Positions 1 to 8,613 of a stretch of 64,000 nucleotides of DNA are shown in pieces. The DNA is from Bacteroidia bacterium (GTDB lineage: Bacteria > Bacteroidota > Bacteroidia > Chitinophagales > Saprospiraceae). The notes beneath the pieces were generated by a model. It saw only the letters and a program-made list of their open reading frames with translations, ran no database searches and was not told where the DNA came from. The translations under genes were made by a program, and so were the position numbers. The stretch's first letter is position 1. Each line of letters begins with the position of its first letter. The stretch spans positions 1 through 64,000 of the forward strand of contig JAUIKE010000018.1 in the NCBI GenBank assembly GCA_030430845.1, given 5' to 3'.

Positions 1-98
1 GGTTTAAAGAAAAAAACTTCGTTTTTTTCTTTAAACCACCTCCAAAACAAAATTATCTGGGGTGGGTAAAAACGAGGAACGAGTTTTTACACAACCCC
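1..98. repeat. 98-bp dispersed palindromic repeat, copy 1 (truncated by window edge)
   Basis: Identical to 46498-46595 except the 3-nt palindrome centre (TTC here, GAA there). Confidence 0.95.
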
Positions 99-141
99 TA
101 AACAAAATTTACCTGTCTTCATTCCGCCAAGATAGCAGAAA

Positions 142-963
142 TTACCGTGACATTAACCTCCTTACATCAGGAACACTCATTTTACCATAATAAGTGTACA
201 AAAACGGCAGTGCATGCTGCTGAATGAATTCTGATTCGGATGGCAATGAAAGAAATTGCCTCATCCCGCCTATTTCTTCCTGGATCTCCTTTTTTTCTTC
301 ATCGCTGAGGAAATGAAGCTTAAAAGGGCCAAACTCCTGGTACTTGTTTTTTACCTTGTCGACATAAGTCATTGTGAAGGTGGAAATATTTGCATTCAAT
401 TGCCCGGCTTTCGCATCCTGGAAAACAGAAGCCGTTAATTGAAGGGCATTCTCCTCGATTGGAAGTCGCTGAGAAATAATGGTGTCCTCCAATTCCTGCA
501 TGATGCAAAAATAATGATTGTCATCTACAGGGAAATTTTTGGCTGCAAATTCATAATAGGCAGTGTCCAGGAGTACGATGGTTTCCCGAAAATAGGCTTT
601 TACATCGTACTTGTCATCGAAATGTATCACTTTGGCTTTTTCAAGTGATCCGGCACGGGTGGCGGCTGCCTGGAATTGATCGGAAGGGATGATGGCTTCC
701 TTAAGGGCCGCCAGGAATTCTCCTTTTTGATTCTTTTTCCCTTTTTCCCCGCTTAAAACAAAATGTCCTCTGCTGGTAGACAGTACGTGGGCATAGGCAT
801 TATTCGAGCTGAACCGTAGTTCTACCTCCGGAGATATCCGGGTTCGTGGCTTTAGCAACTGACCGTCGGCAAAAACCTGCTCATTTATCTTGACCACAAA
901 AAATTGGGCAAAGACCATTTGAGAAAATAATAGTATAAAAAACAAAAACAGATAGGGTCTCAT
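142..963 (-). CDS. Hypothetical secreted protein
   Basis: 273-aa ORF with signal peptide (MRPYLFLFFILLFSQMVFAQ); no family recognised. Confidence 0.75.
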   Translation of the reverse strand: MRPYLFLFFILLFSQMVFAQFFVVKINEQVFADGQLLKPRTRISPEVELRFSSNNAYAHVLSTSRGHFVLSGEKGKKNQKGEFLAALKEAIIPSDQFQAAATRAGSLEKAKVIHFDDKYDVKAYFRETIVLLDTAYYEFAAKNFPVDDNHYFCIMQELEDTIISQRLPIEENALQLTASVFQDAKAGQLNANISTFTMTYVDKVKNKYQEFGPFKLHFLSDEEKKEIQEEIGGMRQFLSLPSESEFIQQHALPFLYTYYGKMSVPDVRRLMSR

Positions 964-1004
964 AGCAATGTTTTTACTTTTTAATTAAACAACTTCAAAG
1001 CGCT

Positions 1005-2249
1005 TCATTTGTTGGAAGAGTTAGAAAAAGAAGCAGGACGAAATATTTTCCAGCTCCATTCCACTATCTTCAAATAGATAAATAAGATAAGAATATTTAT
1101 ATGGATATTAAACAGGAAATACGACAGCAATGTGATTACTATCAAGAGTGCCATTTCATCAAGCGCATTTAAAATATATTTACCTACTCTTGAATGGAAT
1201 AGATTTCCTAACCAGGGAGGCTTCTTAACTTTTACTTCAGCAAATATCCTGTAGGAGAGAATGAAAAAAGAAACAGATAAAAATAATACCCACCAGATTG
1301 ATATCACGTATTGCTTGTAGGCGAGGGTTAAATAGGCATTATAGATCAGCAATAAACCAGAGGTTTCTCCAAAAGGGGTTTGATGCATATCCGTTTCAAA
1401 ATCCCCAATTAAAATAATCTTACCCTTAAAATAGTCGGCCAAACTCTGAGCATCCATAAATAAAGAGGATTCCAGGATGGTCCCCATTGGGATTTTGGCA
1501 TAATTGCTTTCCTGAAGGTTGCTACTTTTTTCGAAATCAGACTGCCGAACCTTAAAATCGACAATAGGAGAGGGTAGACTCATATGCCGATTGATCAAAT
1601 AGAACAAGCCTGCTTTCTTAAATCGGACCCCGTTGATCTTTTCATGCATCACTAAAGGAAGTGTCTTAATACTATCTTCTAGTAATAGGGGAAATTTAAG
1701 AAAAAGATCGTCTGTCGTACGATAAGTCGCCGCTGCATAGGGCAGCTCAATAACCGGGCGAGTGTATTGTTTTCCTTTTTTTAAGTGACTTACACCCAAG
1801 ATCTTCTGGCCGAGGGCAGAGATTTCTTTTTGTAACTGTTCATCATGAGACGTGGAATCTTCAAATAGGATGTCGCAGACAACAAATTTTATCTCCTCAT
1901 CGTATTCATTCAATAAATGAAAGAAATCCGCCAGATCCCGACGGTCGGTAATGACTTTCCGGTGGAAGGGGCGCTCCAGTTCATCCGGCTCAAAAAAGCT
2001 GAGATCCTGTTCGCGGTTGGCAATAGTGGTTTTACTACCGGAGACGTCTATAAATAATACATCCTCCGGCCTTGGTTTTTCATCTAATCCAAACAGGGAT
2101 TTCTTAATAAGAGAGGACCACTTGATAAAGAAGGCTTCATCTCCAAAGGTACGGGGCAGGCTCAGCCAGTAATAAGCGATAAAGAGCATAAGCAGTACAT
2201 TCAATGCACTGATCCCCGCAATTCTCCATGGTCGCTTTCGTTTGGGCAT
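1005..2249 (-). CDS. CHASE2-like sensor-domain membrane protein without recognisable output domain
   Basis: N-terminal TM, extracytoplasmic region (FIDVSGSKT...KVITDRRDLADFFHLL...VVCDILFED), C-terminal TM helices; start chosen at MPKRKRPWR. Confidence 0.6.
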   Translation of the reverse strand: MPKRKRPWRIAGISALNVLLMLFIAYYWLSLPRTFGDEAFFIKWSSLIKKSLFGLDEKPRPEDVLFIDVSGSKTTIANREQDLSFFEPDELERPFHRKVITDRRDLADFFHLLNEYDEEIKFVVCDILFEDSTSHDEQLQKEISALGQKILGVSHLKKGKQYTRPVIELPYAAATYRTTDDLFLKFPLLLEDSIKTLPLVMHEKINGVRFKKAGLFYLINRHMSLPSPIVDFKVRQSDFEKSSNLQESNYAKIPMGTILESSLFMDAQSLADYFKGKIILIGDFETDMHQTPFGETSGLLLIYNAYLTLAYKQYVISIWWVLFLSVSFFILSYRIFAEVKVKKPPWLGNLFHSRVGKYILNALDEMALLIVITLLSYFLFNIHINILILFIYLKIVEWSWKIFRPASFSNSSNK

Positions 2250-2393
2250 AGATCTGTTGTTACAATAGTTCCTGTTTAATGTATGTTTGCTTGCCGCAGC
2301 CGCGGCCGGCAAACATACACTTAAATTTAGCGGAGGAGCCTTCAAAGCTCAACATAGCTCGACGATGGTAGCTGGAAATAGGACCAAATAGGT

Positions 2394-3617
2394 TTATAGC
2401 TTATTTTGTACACTGCCTCCGGCTACTAAAAGGCCATTGGCAAAAAAGCCCCATCCTTCGGGTATACCTGAAATGGTATAGGTCATGACCGGGTTTTCCA
2501 CTTTTTTAATCTTTTTCAGGAGCTTGGTTTCCAATTGTTGCGTCGAATCATTCCAGAAGGATAGAAGATCGCCGATTTCCAATACTTGAATGTACTGGTA
2601 ATGTTGATATTGATCGGCTGTCTCGGGCTCGGAGGCCGACCAGCCCTTTTCTGAACTGAAAAGTGGATGATCCGCTGTGATGTTTAATTGGGTTCCATTC
2701 TCAAAGTATAATTCAGTGATGCTGGAATGTTGCACCGTCAGAAGATGTTGTACGGTATGACTTTCTGACTGCTCTTTTAGAGGGTGAAAAACCAGAATTT
2801 GTTCTCCAGGCCTGATCTCATCAATTCTTTTGGTAGTGTGGTCGGCCATGGTTATTAGGCTTTCTCCTGCCAGGCAATGTACATCCATCCCTTCAAAATA
2901 AATTTCGGTGATGGCCACATCTTCGTATTTGGCGCCGGGGAATACCTCCATGATCTCGAAGCGGATATACATGTCTTTCCCATCCTTGCGGCGGCCCAAT
3001 GGCTCAAATTTGAAGCGCTGAGCGGCCTTGGTATCTTCAAGCGCCAGGATAGCATAAGGTTTCCCGTTCAGGATCATTTTAAGCTTCTTCACCCGACCGT
3101 TATCCTTCCAGGCCTTATCGGATTTGACGTACCCATTGTGGATAATGACCTGGGTGACTCTGGGGTGTGTATTATCAAAGCGATATTCCAGATATTCACC
3201 AATGCCGTTGCCCTTAACGCCTTCCACCCAGGCGGTTGCAAAGCTCAGGTCGTGTGCGTTGTTAGCAATATAGCTGTATTGACTTCGATGGCTGGGTAAA
3301 TGAGAGGAGCTGCTAATGCCGATGGAGTCGCCCCCACAATACCAGCTACATCGCCCTCCAATAATTTCATACGGGGATTCTTTGGTGTCATCAAACTCCG
3401 TCAGGATCCATTGGTCTGTTTTATTAAGCTGATCGAACGGAATGGCCTTTTGATTTATTTCTAGCAGCCGCTTTTCCATTTGCTTTAGTTTTTCCAGTCC
3501 CTCCGGGCTAAAATCAGGCACATACGGATCGATTTCAGGCTGCAGGATCGGCAGAGGGTTTTGGGCTTGAACGAGGGAAACCAACAAAAGGAAAAGGAGG
3601 ATTGGTAAGTTTTTCAT
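2394..3617 (-). CDS. Secreted protein with NADase-type glycan-binding/discoidin-like domain and C-terminal Hint domain
   Basis: Signal peptide; FATAWVEGVKGNGIGEYLEYRFD...VTQVIIHNGY; then CLAGESLITMADHTTKRIDEIRPGEQILVF ... NITADHPL ... FFANGLLVAGG. Confidence 0.75.
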   Translation of the reverse strand: MKNLPILLFLLLVSLVQAQNPLPILQPEIDPYVPDFSPEGLEKLKQMEKRLLEINQKAIPFDQLNKTDQWILTEFDDTKESPYEIIGGRCSWYCGGDSIGISSSSHLPSHRSQYSYIANNAHDLSFATAWVEGVKGNGIGEYLEYRFDNTHPRVTQVIIHNGYVKSDKAWKDNGRVKKLKMILNGKPYAILALEDTKAAQRFKFEPLGRRKDGKDMYIRFEIMEVFPGAKYEDVAITEIYFEGMDVHCLAGESLITMADHTTKRIDEIRPGEQILVFHPLKEQSESHTVQHLLTVQHSSITELYFENGTQLNITADHPLFSSEKGWSASEPETADQYQHYQYIQVLEIGDLLSFWNDSTQQLETKLLKKIKKVENPVMTYTISGIPEGWGFFANGLLVAGGSVQNKL

Positions 3618-3635
3618 TTGGAATGTTTTTTGGTG

Positions 3636-3676
3636 TATAAAGGTATGGTTCGCCTCAGGCGAACCATACCTTTATA
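3636..3676. terminator. Perfect 41-bp palindrome (20-bp stem)
   Basis: tataaaggtatggttcgcct-c-aggcgaaccatacctttata. Confidence 0.85.
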
Positions 3677-3683
3677 TTAAATC

Positions 3684-4196
3684 TTATTTAAACCATCCTG
3701 CATACATTACATAATTATCCGAAATCCGCTCAATCGTCCCTTTAAACCGGTCCTCACTTATGGCCTTGATCTTCTTCGCGGGGACGCCGGCATAAATATA
3801 GCCTGATTCCAGGTGACTATTTTCCAAAACGACGGCACCGGCTGCAATTAATACATTATCTTCTACCACTGCATGGTCCATAATGATAGCGCCCATCCCT
3901 ACCAGAATATTGTTTTTGAGCGTACAGCCGTGTACGATGGCCCGATGGCCGATAGAGACATTGTTTCCGATGGTGGTCGGGGCAGTTTTGTAAGTACAAT
4001 GGATCACTGCTCCATCCTGCACATTTACTTTATTACCCATCCTTATAGCATGGACGTCTCCGCGTACGACTGCCTGAAACCAGACGCTGCAGTCGTCGCC
4101 CATAATTACATCTCCAATGATGGTGGCATTTTCTGCGAGGTAGCAGTTGTTGCCAAATTGCGGTTGGAAGCCGCGAACTTCTTTGATGAGTGCCAT
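3684..4196 (-). CDS. Gamma carbonic anhydrase family protein (left-handed beta helix)
   Basis: Hexapeptide repeats, NATIIGDVIMGDDCSVWFQAVVRGDVHAIRMGNKVNVQDGAVIH. Confidence 0.9.
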   Translation of the reverse strand: MALIKEVRGFQPQFGNNCYLAENATIIGDVIMGDDCSVWFQAVVRGDVHAIRMGNKVNVQDGAVIHCTYKTAPTTIGNNVSIGHRAIVHGCTLKNNILVGMGAIIMDHAVVEDNVLIAAGAVVLENSHLESGYIYAGVPAKKIKAISEDRFKGTIERISDNYVMYAGWFK

Positions 4197-4266
4197 GGAT
4201 TTCTTTTTGTACGAAAGTAGGGAAGAAAATTAATGCAGACAAGAGGAGGGAGGATTTGAAGGGGGA

Positions 4267-4287
4267 GGGTCGAGGGTCGAGGGTCGA
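4267..4287. repeat. Heptanucleotide tandem repeat (GGGTCGA)x3
   Basis: gggtcgagggtcgagggtcga; related tract near 47885. Confidence 0.85.
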
Positions 4288-4313
4288 AGACAAGGGGTAC
4301 AGTCTCAAGCATT

Positions 4314-5057
4314 TTAGTGCTCCAGGACCTGTTCAATAGTAGAAATGATTTCTTTAGCCTTGGTATTTGCTACCTGGTAATTATTAATACTGATCTGTGC
4401 CCTTAAAATACTGGCCAGTACCAGGTTCTCGAATTGTTTGTCCGTGAGTATTTTGAACCAGTTTTCGTTGGTCACCCCAGGGTTGTTTTTGGGATAAAAA
4501 CTTCGGAAAGGGATGAGTCGCCTCAGGGGGATCTTTTCATAAAGATATACTTCAATAATATCCCGAATAAAACGATTGTCGGCAGCCTCTGAATTGAGCA
4601 GGGTATTGCAGAATTTTTGGTATTCAAAAAGTAATTGTACCAAAGAGTCATTTCTGAGCTGCTCAAAGTTGCCGGTTTCGCGCAGGGCATCCAGGGTTTG
4701 AGTCTGAAAAGAAATATGATCTTCTAATCCGATGAATTGTAAGTGGGCATCCAGGAAAGGCTCTATAGGAGCTTTGGGAACCTCTCTTTGGGCAATGGTA
4801 TCCAAGACCATGCTCAGGCTGTGGATCTTATTTTGGAAAAAATTAAGCGACTGCCGGATCTCGATCGTATCTTCAGCCAAATCCAGCCTCAGGTTCTCAA
4901 GGTAGTTTTTGGTGGTTGTTTCTCTTTTAAGGTTGGACACATAATCATCAATACCTACTGCGATCAACACCCCTACCACTACAATGATCAATTCAATGAA
5001 GAGGTTTCTCAAATTACCTGAAGAGAGGGATTTCCTTATTTTTGAAGTAAGTCCCAT
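4314..5057 (-). CDS. DUF6090-like membrane protein
   Basis: Short N-terminus, single TM (LFIELIIVVVGVLIAVGIDDYV), helical C-terminus typical of this Bacteroidota family. Confidence 0.65.
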   Translation of the reverse strand: MGLTSKIRKSLSSGNLRNLFIELIIVVVGVLIAVGIDDYVSNLKRETTTKNYLENLRLDLAEDTIEIRQSLNFFQNKIHSLSMVLDTIAQREVPKAPIEPFLDAHLQFIGLEDHISFQTQTLDALRETGNFEQLRNDSLVQLLFEYQKFCNTLLNSEAADNRFIRDIIEVYLYEKIPLRRLIPFRSFYPKNNPGVTNENWFKILTDKQFENLVLASILRAQISINNYQVANTKAKEIISTIEQVLEH

Positions 5058-5070
5058 TATATAAATTATT

Positions 5071-5113
5071 TAAGGAAAAGGGAAGCGGCCATTGGCCGCT
5101 TCCCTTTTCCTTA
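5071..5113. terminator. Perfect 43-bp palindrome overlapping the parC stop codon
   Basis: taaggaaaagggaagcggcca-t-tggccgcttcccttttcctta; stop codon 5111-5113 lies in the arm. Confidence 0.85.
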
Positions 5114-7774
5114 TTCAAACAACTTCCCTTGGCCCTTATCTTTATCTTTCGGGTTGAGGTCAAACTCAATGGTATCCCCCGCACTTAATGTATCTTTTTG
5201 GGGTGGACTACTTTTTTCCTCTTCCGTCTCAACCTGGTTTTCTTCTTTTATTTCTTTGATCTTCGTAATTTTATGTTCACTCAGTTTATTGCCGAGGGCT
5301 TTCCAGCCTTTCACATCAATGAATTCATCCAACTTGAGTTCCTCACTTTTCTGTTCACCTGAGCTGTTTTTATCGATGTACTCAATAAGGGTATCGGGCC
5401 TTACACTGACAAAGAGCAGCCGGCTACTGCGATGGTCTGTAATGAAGGGGAAGTTTTGATTGATCGTGGAGGTTTCAATATTAAAACGTTTGACAAGAGT
5501 CCATTTTTTATTGCCGTCATAATAAACAGCACTGATGGTCACATCCGGCTTGAATTTGCCGATGTACATCAGGTCCTTAGCCTCAAATCGACGGTTCATG
5601 TCCATCTCAGCTACTTCGTACGAACCGTTTTTGTAAATGGTCAATAAGTGATCCCCCGTGTCGTATTCGCCCAGGTATTTACCTCTTTCTTCTGTATTGA
5701 GCTTGCCGCTTACCTCATCCATCCAAACCTTTAGGGCTCCCAGGGTTGACTTGCCAACTTCCAGTAGAGTCACTTTTTTGACGGGGTATTTGGTTACGAT
5801 GTTCCCTTGAGAAGCTCGGCCTTTGATTGCCAGTTCTCCAAAATCAAAGTCAAAGATCTTTATCCTGGCCGAAGACCCCTGGCTAAGTTGGATGTTTACT
5901 ACTTCCGCTTCTCCATTTGGGTTAGCGCTAAAATAAAGCGCCCTTGATCCCTTGGCTCCTTTGGTTAGGTCGTACTCTCGATCTCTGGTAATGGCTTTGA
6001 CATGAAAGCGTTTGGCCATGGTACGACCGGATTTGGCATCCACATACATCATATTATAGGTAGTGCGATCGTCTCCTTTTTTCCAAACATCCACGTGAAT
6101 AATATTCTTACCTACAAATACCTTTTCTGCTATTTTGGTCACCAGGAATTTACCATCTTCCCGGAAAATAATGATATCGTCGATATCTGAACAGTCGGCA
6201 ACAAAGTCGTCCTTTTTGAGTCCATAACCAATAAAGCCTTCTTTGAGGTTGACATAAAGTTTGGCATTATTAGCTACCACTTCTGCTCTTTCAATTTGCT
6301 CGAAGGTAGTGATCTGAGTACGTCTTTCTTTCCCTTTGCCATATTTTTCAAGCAAACGGTTAAAATAGGCAACAGCAAAATCTATCAGGTGGTCCAAATC
6401 GTGTTGGACCTGCTTTAATTCTTCTTCGAGCTTAGCTATTAGTTCATCGGCTTTGAAGGAATTGTATTTAGAGATCCTTTTGATCTTAATTTCCGTAAGC
6501 TTGATGATATCTTCTTCCGTAATTTCCCGCTTAAGTGGTAAGCGTTGATCTTTGGCCTGCTTTTCATCAGAGGGCGTGCGTACATATTTTCGCAGTTCCC
6601 GATCGATGGTTTCGATGACTTCTTCAAAGCTTTCACATTCTTCTATTTCCCGGTAGATCCGGTTTTCTATAAAGATTTTCTCCAGGCTGGCCATGTGCCA
6701 TTTCTCCTCCAATTCTGCTTGTTTGATCAGCAATTCCTGGCGGAGTAGTTCCTTAGTATTTTCTGTAGAAGTTTTCAGGATTTCTTCCACCGTCAGAAAA
6801 TGTGGCTTATCATCGATGATGACACAAGCGTTGGGAGAAATGGACACCTCACAATTAGTAAAGGCATATAAGGCGTCAATGGCTACATCCGGGGACTCAC
6901 CCGGCGGCAGGTCGATGAGCACTTCCACATCTTTGGCTGTATTATCGGAAACCCTCTTGATCTTGATCTTGCCTTTGTCATTGGCTTTGATGATGCTATC
7001 GATGAGTGAGGTAGTAGTCGTGCCATAGGGCAATTCCGTAACGGCCAGGGTGCTTTTGTCGATCTTTTCAATTTTGGCGCGGACTTTTACCCGACCTCCT
7101 CTTTTTCCGCCGTTGTAATCGCTGACATCGATAGAACCTCCAGTTAAAAAGTCAGGATAGATCTTCACTTTTTTCCCTTCCAGTAATTTGATGGAAGCTT
7201 TGATCAGTTCAATAAAGTTGTGCGGAAGAATACGGGTGGACAGACCTACCGCAATCCCTTCAGCTCCGTGAGCCAGGAGCAGGGGGAACTTCATGGGCAA
7301 AGAAACAGGCTCGTTCTTCCGGCCATCGTAGGAAAGTTGCCAATCGGTCGTTTGCTTATTAAAGGCGACTTCCAGGGCAAACTTGGTCAGCCTGGCTTCA
7401 ATATATCTTGAGGCAGCAGCGCTGTCACCGGTTCTGACATCCCCCCAGTTTCCCTGACAGTCGATGAGCAAATCTTTTTGACCCATATTCACCAGGGCAT
7501 CACCGATGGCTGCGTCACCATGAGGGTGGTACTGCATGGTTTGCCCAATCACATTGGCTACTTTATGAAACCGTCCGTCATCCATTTCCTTCATAGCATG
7601 AAGGATTCGGCGTTGTACAGGCTTTAATCCGTCATTGATACCCGGAACGGCTCGCTCCAGGATAACATAGGATGCATAATCAAGGAAATAATCCTTATAC
7701 ATTCCATTCAGACTGACAATGTTTTCTGTGCCGTTTCCGCTTCCATTTCCATTATCGGTAATGTTGTTGCTCAT
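5111..7774 (-). CDS. parC: DNA topoisomerase IV subunit A (GyrA/ParC family)
   Basis: YASYVILERAVPGINDGLKPVQRRILHAM, YHPHGDAAIGDALV, AASRYIEARLT. Confidence 0.93.
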   Translation of the reverse strand: MSNNITDNGNGSGNGTENIVSLNGMYKDYFLDYASYVILERAVPGINDGLKPVQRRILHAMKEMDDGRFHKVANVIGQTMQYHPHGDAAIGDALVNMGQKDLLIDCQGNWGDVRTGDSAAASRYIEARLTKFALEVAFNKQTTDWQLSYDGRKNEPVSLPMKFPLLLAHGAEGIAVGLSTRILPHNFIELIKASIKLLEGKKVKIYPDFLTGGSIDVSDYNGGKRGGRVKVRAKIEKIDKSTLAVTELPYGTTTTSLIDSIIKANDKGKIKIKRVSDNTAKDVEVLIDLPPGESPDVAIDALYAFTNCEVSISPNACVIIDDKPHFLTVEEILKTSTENTKELLRQELLIKQAELEEKWHMASLEKIFIENRIYREIEECESFEEVIETIDRELRKYVRTPSDEKQAKDQRLPLKREITEEDIIKLTEIKIKRISKYNSFKADELIAKLEEELKQVQHDLDHLIDFAVAYFNRLLEKYGKGKERRTQITTFEQIERAEVVANNAKLYVNLKEGFIGYGLKKDDFVADCSDIDDIIIFREDGKFLVTKIAEKVFVGKNIIHVDVWKKGDDRTTYNMMYVDAKSGRTMAKRFHVKAITRDREYDLTKGAKGSRALYFSANPNGEAEVVNIQLSQGSSARIKIFDFDFGELAIKGRASQGNIVTKYPVKKVTLLEVGKSTLGALKVWMDEVSGKLNTEERGKYLGEYDTGDHLLTIYKNGSYEVAEMDMNRRFEAKDLMYIGKFKPDVTISAVYYDGNKKWTLVKRFNIETSTINQNFPFITDHRSSRLLFVSVRPDTLIEYIDKNSSGEQKSEELKLDEFIDVKGWKALGNKLSEHKITKIKEIKEENQVETEEEKSSPPQKDTLSAGDTIEFDLNPKDKDKGQGKLFE

Positions 7775-8037
7775 ATTCTTTTCTTTTTCCGAGGGGCAAA
7801 TCTACAAACTTATGGTAATATGTGTTATGCTATAATAAGGACAAAATCCTTGCAAGTATCATATCTTCAAAATTTGATTACCTGTAAATATATAAACAAT
7901 TTGTTTTAAGATGAAATAATTTTACAAAACTTTGCTGAATAAGGCAGCAAATAAAAGGCAGGGGGCGTTGTCTTATAGAAGTCATTTAGGTTAAAAAAGG
8001 AAGGTAGGGTTGTGAAATTACATTTATCGGATTATAT

Positions 8038-8613
8038 TTGATAAACTTCATTTTCATGGATGTTGCCTTTCCTTATGCCGAAGACGATCTGATACAAGCC
8101 TGCATACGAGGAGAACGATGGGCTCAGAAGGTGTTGTATGAAGAGTTCTACTCACCTATGATGGGGGTATGTCTGCGGTATTCGAATAACCAAGATGATG
8201 CATTGGATATCCTCCACGAAGGATTCATAAAAGTTTTTAAATATATTGATAAGTACCAAGCCGGTACGTCCCTTTCTGCCTGGATACGCAGGGTAATGAT
8301 TAATACGAGTATTGATTTTTATCGAAAAAATATTCGCAGGCGCACTGAGGATATTGAGGAGGCCTTTCATCTCAGTACTTCAGAAGCAGATGCGATCAGC
8401 CAGTGTTCAGAGCAGGAAATACTAGATGCCGTACAGCAGTTAACCCCTGCTTATCGGGCGGTGTTCAACTTATATGTTTTGGAGGGATACTCTCATAAAG
8501 ACATTTCCGAATTTTTGGGTGTTTCAGAGAGTACTTCCCGATCGAATTTGGTAAAAGCACGTTCAAAACTAAAAGAGATATTGACCTCACGACGTCACGG
8601 ACATGAAAGGTAA
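8038..8613 (+). CDS. ECF-type RNA polymerase sigma factor
   Basis: Sigma-70 region 2 and region 4 (QQLTPAYRAVFNLYVLEGYSHKDISEFLGVSESTSRSNLVKARSKLKEIL). Confidence 0.92.
   Translation: MINFIFMDVAFPYAEDDLIQACIRGERWAQKVLYEEFYSPMMGVCLRYSNNQDDALDILHEGFIKVFKYIDKYQAGTSLSAWIRRVMINTSIDFYRKNIRRRTEDIEEAFHLSTSEADAISQCSEQEILDAVQQLTPAYRAVFNLYVLEGYSHKDISEFLGVSESTSRSNLVKARSKLKEILTSRRHGHER

Noticed and set aside
2877-3299. 140-aa plus-strand ORF
   Set aside because: Antisense of the glycan-binding-like/Hint protein; no independent evidence.
4267-4287. Possible CRISPR-like array
   Set aside because: Contiguous heptads without spacers, no cas genes in the window.
5111-7774. parC without adjacent parE
   Set aside because: parE may be elsewhere in the genome; the window cannot show absence.
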